Source: Deltaproteobacteria bacterium
Lineage (GTDB): Bacteria; Desulfobacterota; Desulfobulbia; Desulfobulbales; BM004
NCBI GenBank assembly: GCA_019312695.1
Contig: JAFDCT010000004.1
Coordinates: 1-5,638 of the forward strand
Length of the DNA: 5,638 bases
Reading direction: 5' to 3'
Below are positions 1-5,638 of this stretch, piece after piece. Each line of letters begins with the position of its first letter. Position 1 is the stretch's first letter. The translations under genes and the position numbers were made by a program. Under the pieces are notes generated by a model. That model was not told where the DNA came from, did no database searches, and saw nothing but the letters and a program-made list of their open reading frames with translations.

Positions 1-1
1 G

Positions 2-223
2 CCTGGCGGACTTATCCTGATACACGATTTTTTTCTTAATGATACTATGGACGGCCCCCTGTTCCCTGCACTTTTTTTATTTTATATGCTTCTCAATAAC
101 CATGGCCGTTCCTATTCGGAAAAAGAAATAAGTGAAATGATGTCACGGGCTGGAGCCAGTGATATACACCGTCTTGAATTTCAGGGGCCTAATGATTCAG
201 CCATCCTCAGTGGAATAGTTTAA
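2..223 (+). CDS. SAM-dependent O-methyltransferase, C-terminal fragment (5' end outside window)
   Basis: An open frame enters from the left edge and gives 73 residues before TAA at 221-223; the start lies outside the window. The fragment resembles the C-terminus of the Methyltransf_2 type of class I SAM-dependent O-methyltransferases (the acetylserotonin/hydroxyneurosporene methyltransferase-like group). It opens with PGGLILIHDFF (residues 1-11), which fits the strand and turn after the cofactor-binding core. A hydrophobic helix follows (about 19-32), then GRSYSEKEI (35-43), the helix that usually precedes the last two strands. It closes with GPNDSAI (62-68), a common ending in this group. 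The SAM-binding glycine loop and the catalytic residues are not in the window, so neither substrate nor activity can be judged. No clear terminator follows. The downstream genes have their own promoter, so this is probably a separate transcription unit. The family call is fairly safe; the substrate is unknown. Confidence 0.8.
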   Translation, partial: PGGLILIHDFFLNDTMDGPLFPALFLFYMLLNNHGRSYSEKEISEMMSRAGASDIHRLEFQGPNDSAILSGIV

Positions 224-317
224 AAAAAGCACGATGGGGACCTGGATGGTGTTCAGATGTATTTGATATTATGGGGCGCCTCTATTACCGTGAAGATTCT
301 TCTGAATGCATCAATAG

Positions 318-347
318 TTGACGCCGGAAAGAGAAGTGCGGTATGAT
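318..347 (+). promoter_or_regulatory. Predicted sigma-70 promoter of the M16-rpe-pgi operon
   Basis: A -35 box TTGACG (318-323, five of six matches to TTGACA) and a -10 box TATGAT (342-347, five of six matches to TATAAT) are separated by 18 bases, within the normal range. Transcription would start near 353-356, giving a leader of about 35 bases before the ATG at 390. It is the only good promoter-like pair I found in the gap between the methyltransferase and the protease. It probably drives the whole downstream cluster, because no terminator or comparable promoter is seen in the short gaps that follow. The call comes from consensus matching by eye only. Confidence 0.65.
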
Positions 348-378
348 CAATTATTTAATAATAAAATCAATTAAATAA
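346..378 (+). repeat. AT-rich leader with inverted and direct repeats (possible operator or 5' UTR stem)
   Basis: TTATTTAAT (351-359) is the exact reverse complement of ATTAAATAA (370-378), leaving a 10-base loop. The 8-mer ATCAATTA also occurs twice in direct orientation (346-353 and 366-373), exactly 20 bases apart, about two helical turns. The block overlaps the end of the -10 box and the predicted start of transcription, and ends just before the weak ribosome binding site of the protease gene. It could be a regulator binding site or a weak RNA stem. The arms are entirely A/T, so chance in an AT-rich leader is a real alternative. Confidence 0.4.
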
Positions 379-389
379 CAACAGAGAAT

Positions 390-3152
390 ATGAAAAAAAT
401 GCGCTATGTATCTATACTTTTAAACATCCTCCTGGTGACAATCATGAGTACTTCACATGTATCTGCAGAAGAACTGGCCCCGCATCTTCACAAAACAGTC
501 CTTGATAATGGCTTGACTGTTATCGTCAAAGAGATGCCCGGGACAAGGGTTGCAACGGTTCAGATCTGGGTCAAGGCAGGGTCTGTATATGAAAATACCG
601 AAGAAGCCGGCATAACTCATTTTATTGAGCATATGATCTTTAAAGGTACAGAAAGCAGAGGACCGGGGGAGCTTGCCGGGATCATTGAAGGAGCCGGCGG
701 CCGGATTAATGCATATACATCATATGAATACACGGTCTACCATGCCACTCTTTCATCTACCCTCTGGGATATGGCATTTGAGGTCCTGGCGGATGCCGTC
801 ATGCACTCAACGTTTGACCCGGTTGAGCTTGACCGCGAAATAAAAGTTGTTCTTGAAGAGGTTTCCATGCGGTATGACAGGCCCAATATCATGCTGTTCC
901 ACGAGCTGATGGAAACAGCGTATACACTTCATCCATACCGGCTTCCCGTCATTGGCAATGAAGAGTCAATTAACAGTTTTTCCCGCGACAAGATACTGAC
1001 GTATATCCAAAAACATTATAAGCCCCGGAATTTAATGGTGGTTGTGGCAGGTGATGTCAAGGGCACAGAAGTTATTGAAAAAGCCAATGAGATAATGGGA
1101 GCCATGGCCGGAGGGGAAACAGAGTCCGAATCCCTACCGGCTGAACCGGTACAGGAGGAGGCGCGGTTTTTTGTATTGAATGCTGATATTATGCAGCCTC
1201 AGATGGCAATTGCCATTCCAATCTCAAAATTTGACAGTCCTGATACCCCCGTTCTTGATGTTTTGGCCCAAATTGCAGGCCATGGAGAAACATCAAGGCT
1301 TTACAGGTCCCTCCGGGATGAAAAACAGCTTGTCTACGGTATTAATGCAACGGCCTTCACCCCTGCTGATCCGGGCATGTTTGAGATTACCGCCGTTCTT
1401 GACGGCAACAATATGACGCCGGCTTTTGAAGCAACGCTTGCCGAGTTATTCAAGCTGAAATATTTTTCCGTTACTGACGAGGAGTTGAAAAGAGCCAAAC
1501 GCAGCCTGGAGAGCGATTTCGTTTTCAACCTGGAGCGGGTGGAGGGTCAGGCCCGTGTCCTGGGATCATTTGAAATGATGTCAGGAGATCCCAGAGAGGA
1601 TGAGTATCTGGAGAAAATTCGTGCCGTAACCCATGAGGACATTAAGAAGGCGGCCCAGAAATATTTCACTGAAAAGTCGATTAATGTTGGTTTTCTGATG
1701 CCTTCCGGCAATAGTTTTGATCCCACAAAGGAGGAGATTGAAGCTTCAATTGCCAGGGCCCAGGAAGCTGCAGTCCATAGTGAATCAGAGGCAATGATTC
1801 CTAATAGCTACCTGAGCAGGGTGCACCGTTTCAAGCTTGAAAACGGCATAATTCTATTAGTGCGGGAAGACGACACGGTCCCGACAGTTGGCATCAGGGC
1901 CGTTTTCCCCGGCGGGCTCAGGGAGGAAACCCTTCTTACAAACGGAGCCTTTTCCTATATCAGCGAGCTCCTACCCAAGGGAACACGGAGCATGACAGCC
2001 AATGAACTTGCTGTGGCAGTGGCGGATATTGCTGGCACACTTAACGGATTCAGCGGCAAGAATACCTTTGGCCTGAAAGCAGACTTTCTGGCCCGCTTTT
2101 TCCCTGATGGGCTTGCCCTGGTGCGGGATGTCATCCAGGAACCATCATTTGATCCTCTTGAAGCAGAAAAAATCAGGCCTGAACTGCTGGCTCAGCTTAA
2201 ACAACAGGAAGATTCACTCACGTCGCTGGCCTTTCAGGAATTTAACAATCTCCTGTTCGGCGGCCATCCCTATGGCTTAAACAATATAGGCTCTGAGCAA
2301 GCTATTAAAAGTTTTACTGCTGACGCTTTACGGCAAATCTACTTGCAGCATGCCCAACCTGAAAATCTGGTTCTGGCAATTTCAGGTGACGTCAAGGCAG
2401 AGGAGACAAAAGATATGGTTGTCAGCCTTTTCGGTGACTGGCAGGCGACAAAAAGCAGGGCCGAGCAGGAAATCGAGGAAGACATCCTGCCGCCGGCCAG
2501 GTTGATTGAAGAAAAAACAAGGGAAATAATCCGCGATAAGGAACAGGTCCATCTGGTCATTGGTTTTTTGGGGACGACCTTAAACCATCCGGATCGCTTT
2601 GGACTGGAGGTCCTGGATACGATCCTTTCAGGACAGAGCGGCAGACTGTTCAGTGAACTGAGGGATAAGCAGAGCCTGGCCTACAGCCTTTCATCCTTTT
2701 CCTTATTCGGTTTGGATACAGGTGCATTCGGGATTTACATAGGGACCAGTCCCGAGAAAAAGGAACAGGCGATTACCAGTGTCTGGCATGAACTTAACAC
2801 TATAAGGGAAACAAAAGTGGAAGAAGACGAGCTGAACCGGGCAAAAAATATACTTATCAGTCAGTATGAACTGGCCATGCAGACCCACAGTGCCCAAGCC
2901 CTGGAGTTGGGATTAAACGAGACCTATGGCTTGGGCCATGACTTCGGTAATAGATATATTGAGGCTATTAAGGAGATTGATGCAGCAAAGGTGCTTGAAG
3001 TGGCCAGAAAATATATTTTGCCAGATGCCTATGTCATGGTGGCGGTTGGTGCCGGAGGTGGTGAAAAAATTGTTGCACCGGAAGAAAGCAGCATACAGAC
3101 GCCTGTTGAACAACAGGAAAAAAATGTTTCTGGCAGCAAGGCTGAAAGATAA
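390..3152 (+). CDS. Secreted M16 family (pitrilysin/PqqL-like) zinc metalloprotease, two-domain fusion
   Basis: A 920-residue protein of the M16 peptidase family, probably a zinc endopeptidase in the periplasm; the substrate is unknown. Residues 1-26 look like a Sec signal peptide: KKMR, a hydrophobic stretch about 6-20, and VSA just before the predicted cut at 26/27. The first M16 domain (about 36-190) has the inverted zinc motif HFIEH (His77, Glu80 as catalytic base, His81) and a likely third ligand Glu157 in VVLEEV. A partner domain follows (about 195-375). The second half repeats this architecture (about 478-640 and 645-825), but the zinc motif has become SYISE at 522-526, so it should be non-catalytic. 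Arg758 and Tyr765 match the Arg-x6-Tyr pair that pitrilysins contribute from their C-terminal half; Arg309/Tyr316 is the matching pair in the first half. Length is close to that of E. coli PqqL. The tail (897-920) is polar. The ATG at 390 gives a complete signal peptide although its ribosome binding site (AGAGA, 383-387) is weak and close; Met4 is the alternative. It is the first gene of the cluster, 35 bases before rpe. Confidence 0.93.
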   Translation: MKKMRYVSILLNILLVTIMSTSHVSAEELAPHLHKTVLDNGLTVIVKEMPGTRVATVQIWVKAGSVYENTEEAGITHFIEHMIFKGTESRGPGELAGIIEGAGGRINAYTSYEYTVYHATLSSTLWDMAFEVLADAVMHSTFDPVELDREIKVVLEEVSMRYDRPNIMLFHELMETAYTLHPYRLPVIGNEESINSFSRDKILTYIQKHYKPRNLMVVVAGDVKGTEVIEKANEIMGAMAGGETESESLPAEPVQEEARFFVLNADIMQPQMAIAIPISKFDSPDTPVLDVLAQIAGHGETSRLYRSLRDEKQLVYGINATAFTPADPGMFEITAVLDGNNMTPAFEATLAELFKLKYFSVTDEELKRAKRSLESDFVFNLERVEGQARVLGSFEMMSGDPREDEYLEKIRAVTHEDIKKAAQKYFTEKSINVGFLMPSGNSFDPTKEEIEASIARAQEAAVHSESEAMIPNSYLSRVHRFKLENGIILLVREDDTVPTVGIRAVFPGGLREETLLTNGAFSYISELLPKGTRSMTANELAVAVADIAGTLNGFSGKNTFGLKADFLARFFPDGLALVRDVIQEPSFDPLEAEKIRPELLAQLKQQEDSLTSLAFQEFNNLLFGGHPYGLNNIGSEQAIKSFTADALRQIYLQHAQPENLVLAISGDVKAEETKDMVVSLFGDWQATKSRAEQEIEEDILPPARLIEEKTREIIRDKEQVHLVIGFLGTTLNHPDRFGLEVLDTILSGQSGRLFSELRDKQSLAYSLSSFSLFGLDTGAFGIYIGTSPEKKEQAITSVWHELNTIRETKVEEDELNRAKNILISQYELAMQTHSAQALELGLNETYGLGHDFGNRYIEAIKEIDAAKVLEVARKYILPDAYVMVAVGAGGGEKIVAPEESSIQTPVEQQEKNVSGSKAER

Positions 3153-3187
3153 CAGAAGAAAATATCAATAAAGAGAAAGGAAAGAGA

Positions 3188-3877
3188 ATGAACAGCATGC
3201 AGGAATTGATGATGGCACCATCCATCCTGTCCGCAGACTTCAGCCGCCTGGGCGAGGAGATAAAGGCTGTTGAAAAGGCAGGTGCTGACATTATCCATGT
3301 TGATGTCATGGATGGTCACTTTGTACCTAACATAACAATCGGGCCACCCGTGGTTGCGTCTGTGCGTAAAATTACCGACCTTCCCCTTGATGTCCACCTG
3401 ATGATTTCAGATGCTGACCGCTATATTGAGGATTTTGTCAAAGCAGGGGCTGACTGGATCACAGTCCATGTCGAGGCCTGTCCTCATCTGCATCGCACCA
3501 TCAGCAGGATCAAGGAACTTGGAAAGAAGGCGGGCGCTGTCCTCAATCCTGCAACACCGCTCGTCAGCCTCGATGAGATCCTTTTGGATGTTGATCTGGT
3601 CATGCTTATGAGTGTCAATCCGGGTTTTGGCGGCCAGTCTTTTATCCGGTCATCCATCAAAAAAATACAGACGCTCAGAAAAATGATAGAAGATCGGGGG
3701 CTTGAGGTTGGCATAGAGGTTGACGGCGGTGTTAGTCCTGCAACCATTGCAGATGTCGCCGGGGCAGGAGCCAATATATTTGTTGCCGGGTCAGCAGTAT
3801 TCGGGCAGCAGGACTACGAACGAATTATAAGTGAAATGAAAACTATCTGCGGGCAAACCCCGCAAACATGGAAGTAA
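3188..3877 (+). CDS. rpe: Ribulose-phosphate 3-epimerase
   Basis: Rpe interconverts D-ribulose 5-phosphate and D-xylulose 5-phosphate in the pentose phosphate pathway and the Calvin cycle. The 229-residue length is typical for this cytoplasmic metal-dependent TIM barrel. Visible family landmarks are APSILSADF (10-18); [12 protein letters not shown] (37-48) with metal ligand His37 and ligand/catalytic acid-base Asp39; DVHLM (68-72) with ligand His70; the flexible loop [12 protein letters not shown] (141-152); VDGG (178-181) with ligand/catalytic Asp179; and the phosphate-binding AGS (200-202). All metal ligands and both catalytic aspartates are present, so the enzyme should be active. The ATG at 3188 has a good purine-rich site, AAAGGAAAG (3176-3184), just upstream; Met4, Met8 and Met9 are possible later starts, but the first is best placed. 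The gene lies 35 bases after the protease and 30 bases before pgi. Other sugar-phosphate epimerases of this fold (AlsE-like) are possible, but the motifs fit Rpe best. Confidence 0.97.
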   Translation: MNSMQELMMAPSILSADFSRLGEEIKAVEKAGADIIHVDVMDGHFVPNITIGPPVVASVRKITDLPLDVHLMISDADRYIEDFVKAGADWITVHVEACPHLHRTISRIKELGKKAGAVLNPATPLVSLDEILLDVDLVMLMSVNPGFGGQSFIRSSIKKIQTLRKMIEDRGLEVGIEVDGGVSPATIADVAGAGANIFVAGSAVFGQQDYERIISEMKTICGQTPQTWK

Positions 3878-3884
3878 TCTTCCA
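3848..3884 (+). other. Two tandem hairpins across the rpe stop codon
   Basis: Two perfect 6-base stems lie four bases apart at the end of rpe. The first is TGCGGG (3848-3853) pairing with CCCGCA (3859-3864) around the loop CAAAC, inside the last codons of rpe. The second is TGGAAG (3869-3874) pairing with CTTCCA (3879-3884) around the loop TAAT, which carries the TAA stop of rpe (3875-3877). No T-tract follows, so this is not an intrinsic terminator. The pgi ribosome binding site starts about 16 bases further on and stays free. The structures may slow 3' exonuclease decay or affect coupling between rpe and pgi. Chance is possible because the stems are short. Confidence 0.4.
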
Positions 3885-3907
3885 ATAGAAGCTGCAACCA
3901 GGAGAAT

Positions 3908-5542
3908 ATGGCATTGAAGACAACAGGGCTTGATGAACTGCCGGTATATGAAAAGCTCATGAAGTTGGCACGCAATCCCCATGACCTGTCAGTTCCCGGG
4001 GGTGTTAACCCCGACAGAATAGCAGCCTACAAAACAAGTGCAGCAGGATTTGATCTACTTTACAGCACACAGAGAGTTGATGATGCCGTGCTAAATGGAC
4101 TGCAGCAGCTTGCAGACCAGTCAGGTGCCGTGGACCAGTTTCTAGAGATGAAACGTGGTGCTGTCATGAACAAAATTGAAGGGCATGAGAGCGAAAACAG
4201 ACAGGTGCTCCACACGGCATGCCGCGATATATTCAGCGATTCTCCTTATAATACCGAGGCGTCGCAACAGGCAAAACAACAGCTTGCAAAGCTGAAGACT
4301 TTTCTGACGGAACTGGACAAAGGTCTATTAACAAATAGCCGGGCAGAAAATTTTACAGACTACATCAATATCGGCATTGGCGGTTCCGACCTTGGGCCGC
4401 GGTCTCTCTATACGGCGCTTTCAGCATTCAGCCGTGAAAACAGAAAGGTACACTTCATTTCTAATGTAGATCCTGATGATGCTGCAGCAGTCCTGAAGAA
4501 AATTGATCTTTCCCGGAGTCTTGTCGGGGTCGTATCAAAAAGCGGTACAACTTTGGAAACCCGTACCAATGAAGAGATGGTTCGGGCTGCTTACAGCAGT
4601 GCCGGTTTCGATTCCAACAAACATTTTTTGGCCATCACCGGCCAGGGAAGCCCAATGGACAACCCGGAAAAATACCTGCGTTCTTTCCATATGTATGATT
4701 ATATCGGGGGCCGCTACAGTGCAACGTCGATGGTTGGTGCGGTTATGCTCGGCTTTGGTCTGGGCTGTGACGCTGTTATGGATATTTTGCGTGGGGCGCA
4801 CGCCATGGACCTGGCAGCAGAGGAAAGGGACATAAGGAAAAATCCGGCTCTGCTCCTTGCTTTACTGGGAATATGGAACCGGAATTTTCTCGGTTATGAA
4901 ACTGTTGCTGTCCTGCCATACAGTCAGGCGCTCCTGCGCTTTCCGGCGCATCTTCAGCAATGTGATATGGAAAGCAACGGCAAGTCTGTGACCAGGAGCG
5001 GTCAAAATGTTTCTTATGCTACCGGCCCCATAGTCTGGGGTGAACCCGGAACCAACGGCCAGCATGCCTTTTACCAGCTGCTGCACCAGGGAGCCGCAAC
5101 CGTACCGACCGAATTCATTGGCTTCAGGCAAAACCAGCAGGACCTGGACCTGGAGATCAGGGGTACCACCTCACAGGAAAAGCTTGTTGCCAATCTATTG
5201 GCGCAGGCTCTCGCTCTTGCCACCGGCCGGCCGGACAATAACCCTAACCGTTTTTTTACCGGAAACCGGCCAAGTTCAATACTGATGGCTGACAAGCTTG
5301 ATCCCTTTACCATGGGTAGCCTGCTGGCACTGTATGAGGCAAAAATTGTTCTGCAGGGGTTTATCTGGAATATTAATTCATTTGACCAGGAAGGAGTGCA
5401 GCTTGGCAAGGTTCTTGCCAACCGTTTCCTTGATCATCTGTATGTTGTAAACCGGGGGGAGGCCAAAGACAGGGACAAGTATCCGGAAAGCTGGGCCATG
5501 CTTGAGGCCGCAGGGATTTTACGAGAATATCAGAAGCAGTAA
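3908..5542 (+). CDS. pgi: Glucose-6-phosphate isomerase
   Basis: Pgi interconverts glucose 6-phosphate and fructose 6-phosphate in the cytoplasm, serving glycolysis, gluconeogenesis and the pentose phosphate pathway. At 544 residues it is close to the E. coli enzyme (549) and has the two sugar-isomerase (SIS) subdomains. Landmarks in order are the phosphate loop SKSGTT (210-215); PGI signature 1, YIGGRYSATSMVGA (265-278), with Arg269; DMESNGK (353-359) with the likely catalytic base Glu355; GEPGTNGQHAFYQLLHQG (378-395) with ring-opening His386; and PGI signature 2 (484-501), which ends in catalytic Lys501. All expected catalytic residues are present, and there is no frameshift. The ATG at 3908 follows AGGAG (3900-3904) with a short spacing of three bases; Met18 (3959) would be the next start, but it lacks a comparable site and would trim the family N-terminus. 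The gene follows rpe by 30 bases and probably shares its transcript, placing two sugar-phosphate enzymes side by side. Confidence 0.98.
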   Translation: MALKTTGLDELPVYEKLMKLARNPHDLSVPGGVNPDRIAAYKTSAAGFDLLYSTQRVDDAVLNGLQQLADQSGAVDQFLEMKRGAVMNKIEGHESENRQVLHTACRDIFSDSPYNTEASQQAKQQLAKLKTFLTELDKGLLTNSRAENFTDYINIGIGGSDLGPRSLYTALSAFSRENRKVHFISNVDPDDAAAVLKKIDLSRSLVGVVSKSGTTLETRTNEEMVRAAYSSAGFDSNKHFLAITGQGSPMDNPEKYLRSFHMYDYIGGRYSATSMVGAVMLGFGLGCDAVMDILRGAHAMDLAAEERDIRKNPALLLALLGIWNRNFLGYETVAVLPYSQALLRFPAHLQQCDMESNGKSVTRSGQNVSYATGPIVWGEPGTNGQHAFYQLLHQGAATVPTEFIGFRQNQQDLDLEIRGTTSQEKLVANLLAQALALATGRPDNNPNRFFTGNRPSSILMADKLDPFTMGSLLALYEAKIVLQGFIWNINSFDQEGVQLGKVLANRFLDHLYVVNRGEAKDRDKYPESWAMLEAAGILREYQKQ

Positions 5543-5592
5543 TTAGTGTTAACTGAATAATAAATGGGTCACAGGGTTAAGAGAAAAAAGGC

Positions 5593-5601
5593 AGGGAGGA
5601 G
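5593..5601 (+). promoter_or_regulatory. Strong ribosome binding site for the edge ORF
   Basis: AGGGAGGAG is a near-ideal Shine-Dalgarno sequence, eight bases before the ATG at 5610. It is the best ribosome binding site in the window, and the main reason, with the encoded MGKGD, to believe that a real gene begins at the right edge. The stretch between pgi and this site (5543-5592) shows no terminator hairpin and no clear promoter, so the ORF may be read through from pgi. Confidence 0.7.
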
Positions 5602-5609
5602 TTGACTTT

Positions 5610-5638
5610 ATGGGGAAAGGTGACAAAAAAAAAAAAAA
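5610..5638 (+). CDS. Probable 30S ribosomal protein bTHX, N-terminus only (truncated by window edge)
   Basis: Only nine codons are visible: Met-Gly-Lys-Gly-Asp followed by lysines. The start MGKGD plus two basic residues is the characteristic opening of bTHX (Thx), a very small, very basic protein that sits in the head of the 30S ribosomal subunit (classically MGKGD-R/K-R/K-T in Thermus and relatives). The very strong ribosome binding site eight bases upstream supports a real, highly translated gene. The frame then enters 14 consecutive A residues (5625-5638) that run to the edge. Family members usually have Thr or Ser at position 8, where this sequence reads Lys. The A-run is therefore either a real lysine stretch or an assembly or sequencing fault. 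With so few residues the identification is suggestive; another lysine-rich protein is possible. Confidence 0.5.

Noticed and set aside
224..317. Possible terminator for the methyltransferase gene, including a 6-base inverted repeat TTCAGA/TCTGAA (252-257, 301-306).
   Set aside because: The arms are 43 bases apart and no T-tract follows; nothing like an intrinsic terminator is visible.
257..346. A 29-codon ORF (ATG to TGA) in the gap upstream of the protease.
   Set aside because: No good ribosome binding site, no recognisable protein, and it runs through the predicted promoter; most likely chance.
343..378. An 11-codon ORF that could be read as a leader peptide before the protease gene.
   Set aside because: Its ATG lies inside the predicted -10 box, upstream of the expected transcription start, and it has no ribosome binding site.
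3029..3397. A 122-codon open frame on the minus strand across the protease-rpe junction.
   Set aside because: It is antisense to two well-supported genes, resembles no known protein, and is explained by their codon pattern.
5071..5421. A 116-codon open frame on the minus strand inside pgi.
   Set aside because: It lies fully antisense to conserved pgi coding sequence, including the residues leading to PGI signature 2, and shows no domain of its own.
5543..5592. Terminator or new promoter between pgi and the edge ORF.
   Set aside because: Only a GTTAAC palindrome and scattered AT-rich bases are seen; no GC-rich stem with T-tract and no convincing -35/-10 pair.

Overview
This is an ordinary bacterial housekeeping region with all genes on the + strand. 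It holds the 3' end of an O-methyltransferase gene, then a probable operon of a secreted M16 zinc metalloprotease, ribulose-phosphate 3-epimerase (rpe) and glucose-6-phosphate isomerase (pgi). At the right edge is the first few codons of what looks like the small ribosomal protein bTHX. Moderate base composition, a Sec signal peptide on the protease, the methyltransferase type and the bTHX-like start together suggest a Gram-negative bacterium, perhaps of the Desulfobacterota. That taxonomic guess rests on general resemblance, not on a search.

Layout: 2-223 is the methyltransferase C-terminus. The 166-base gap at 224-389 holds a good sigma-70-type promoter (TTGACG, 18 bases, TATGAT) and an AT-rich leader with a perfect 9-base inverted repeat. 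The M16 protease (390-3152), rpe (3188-3877) and pgi (3908-5542) follow, with gaps of only 35 and 30 bases and no terminator between them. Two short hairpins lie across the rpe stop codon. The 67 bases after pgi show no terminator and end in a strong ribosome binding site for an ORF starting at 5610. That ORF runs into 14 A residues at the edge of the window.

Rpe and Pgi act in the cytoplasm: Rpe interconverts ribulose-5-phosphate and xylulose-5-phosphate, and Pgi interconverts glucose-6-phosphate and fructose-6-phosphate. Together they connect the pentose phosphate pathway and glycolysis. The protease probably works outside the inner membrane, and nothing in the sequence ties it functionally to the sugar enzymes; co-transcription is the only visible link. 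I found no mobile element, CRISPR array, tRNA or rRNA, and no evidence of a novel system. The points worth a second look are the truncated bTHX-like gene with its poly-A end, the promoter and leader structure, and the hairpins between rpe and pgi.
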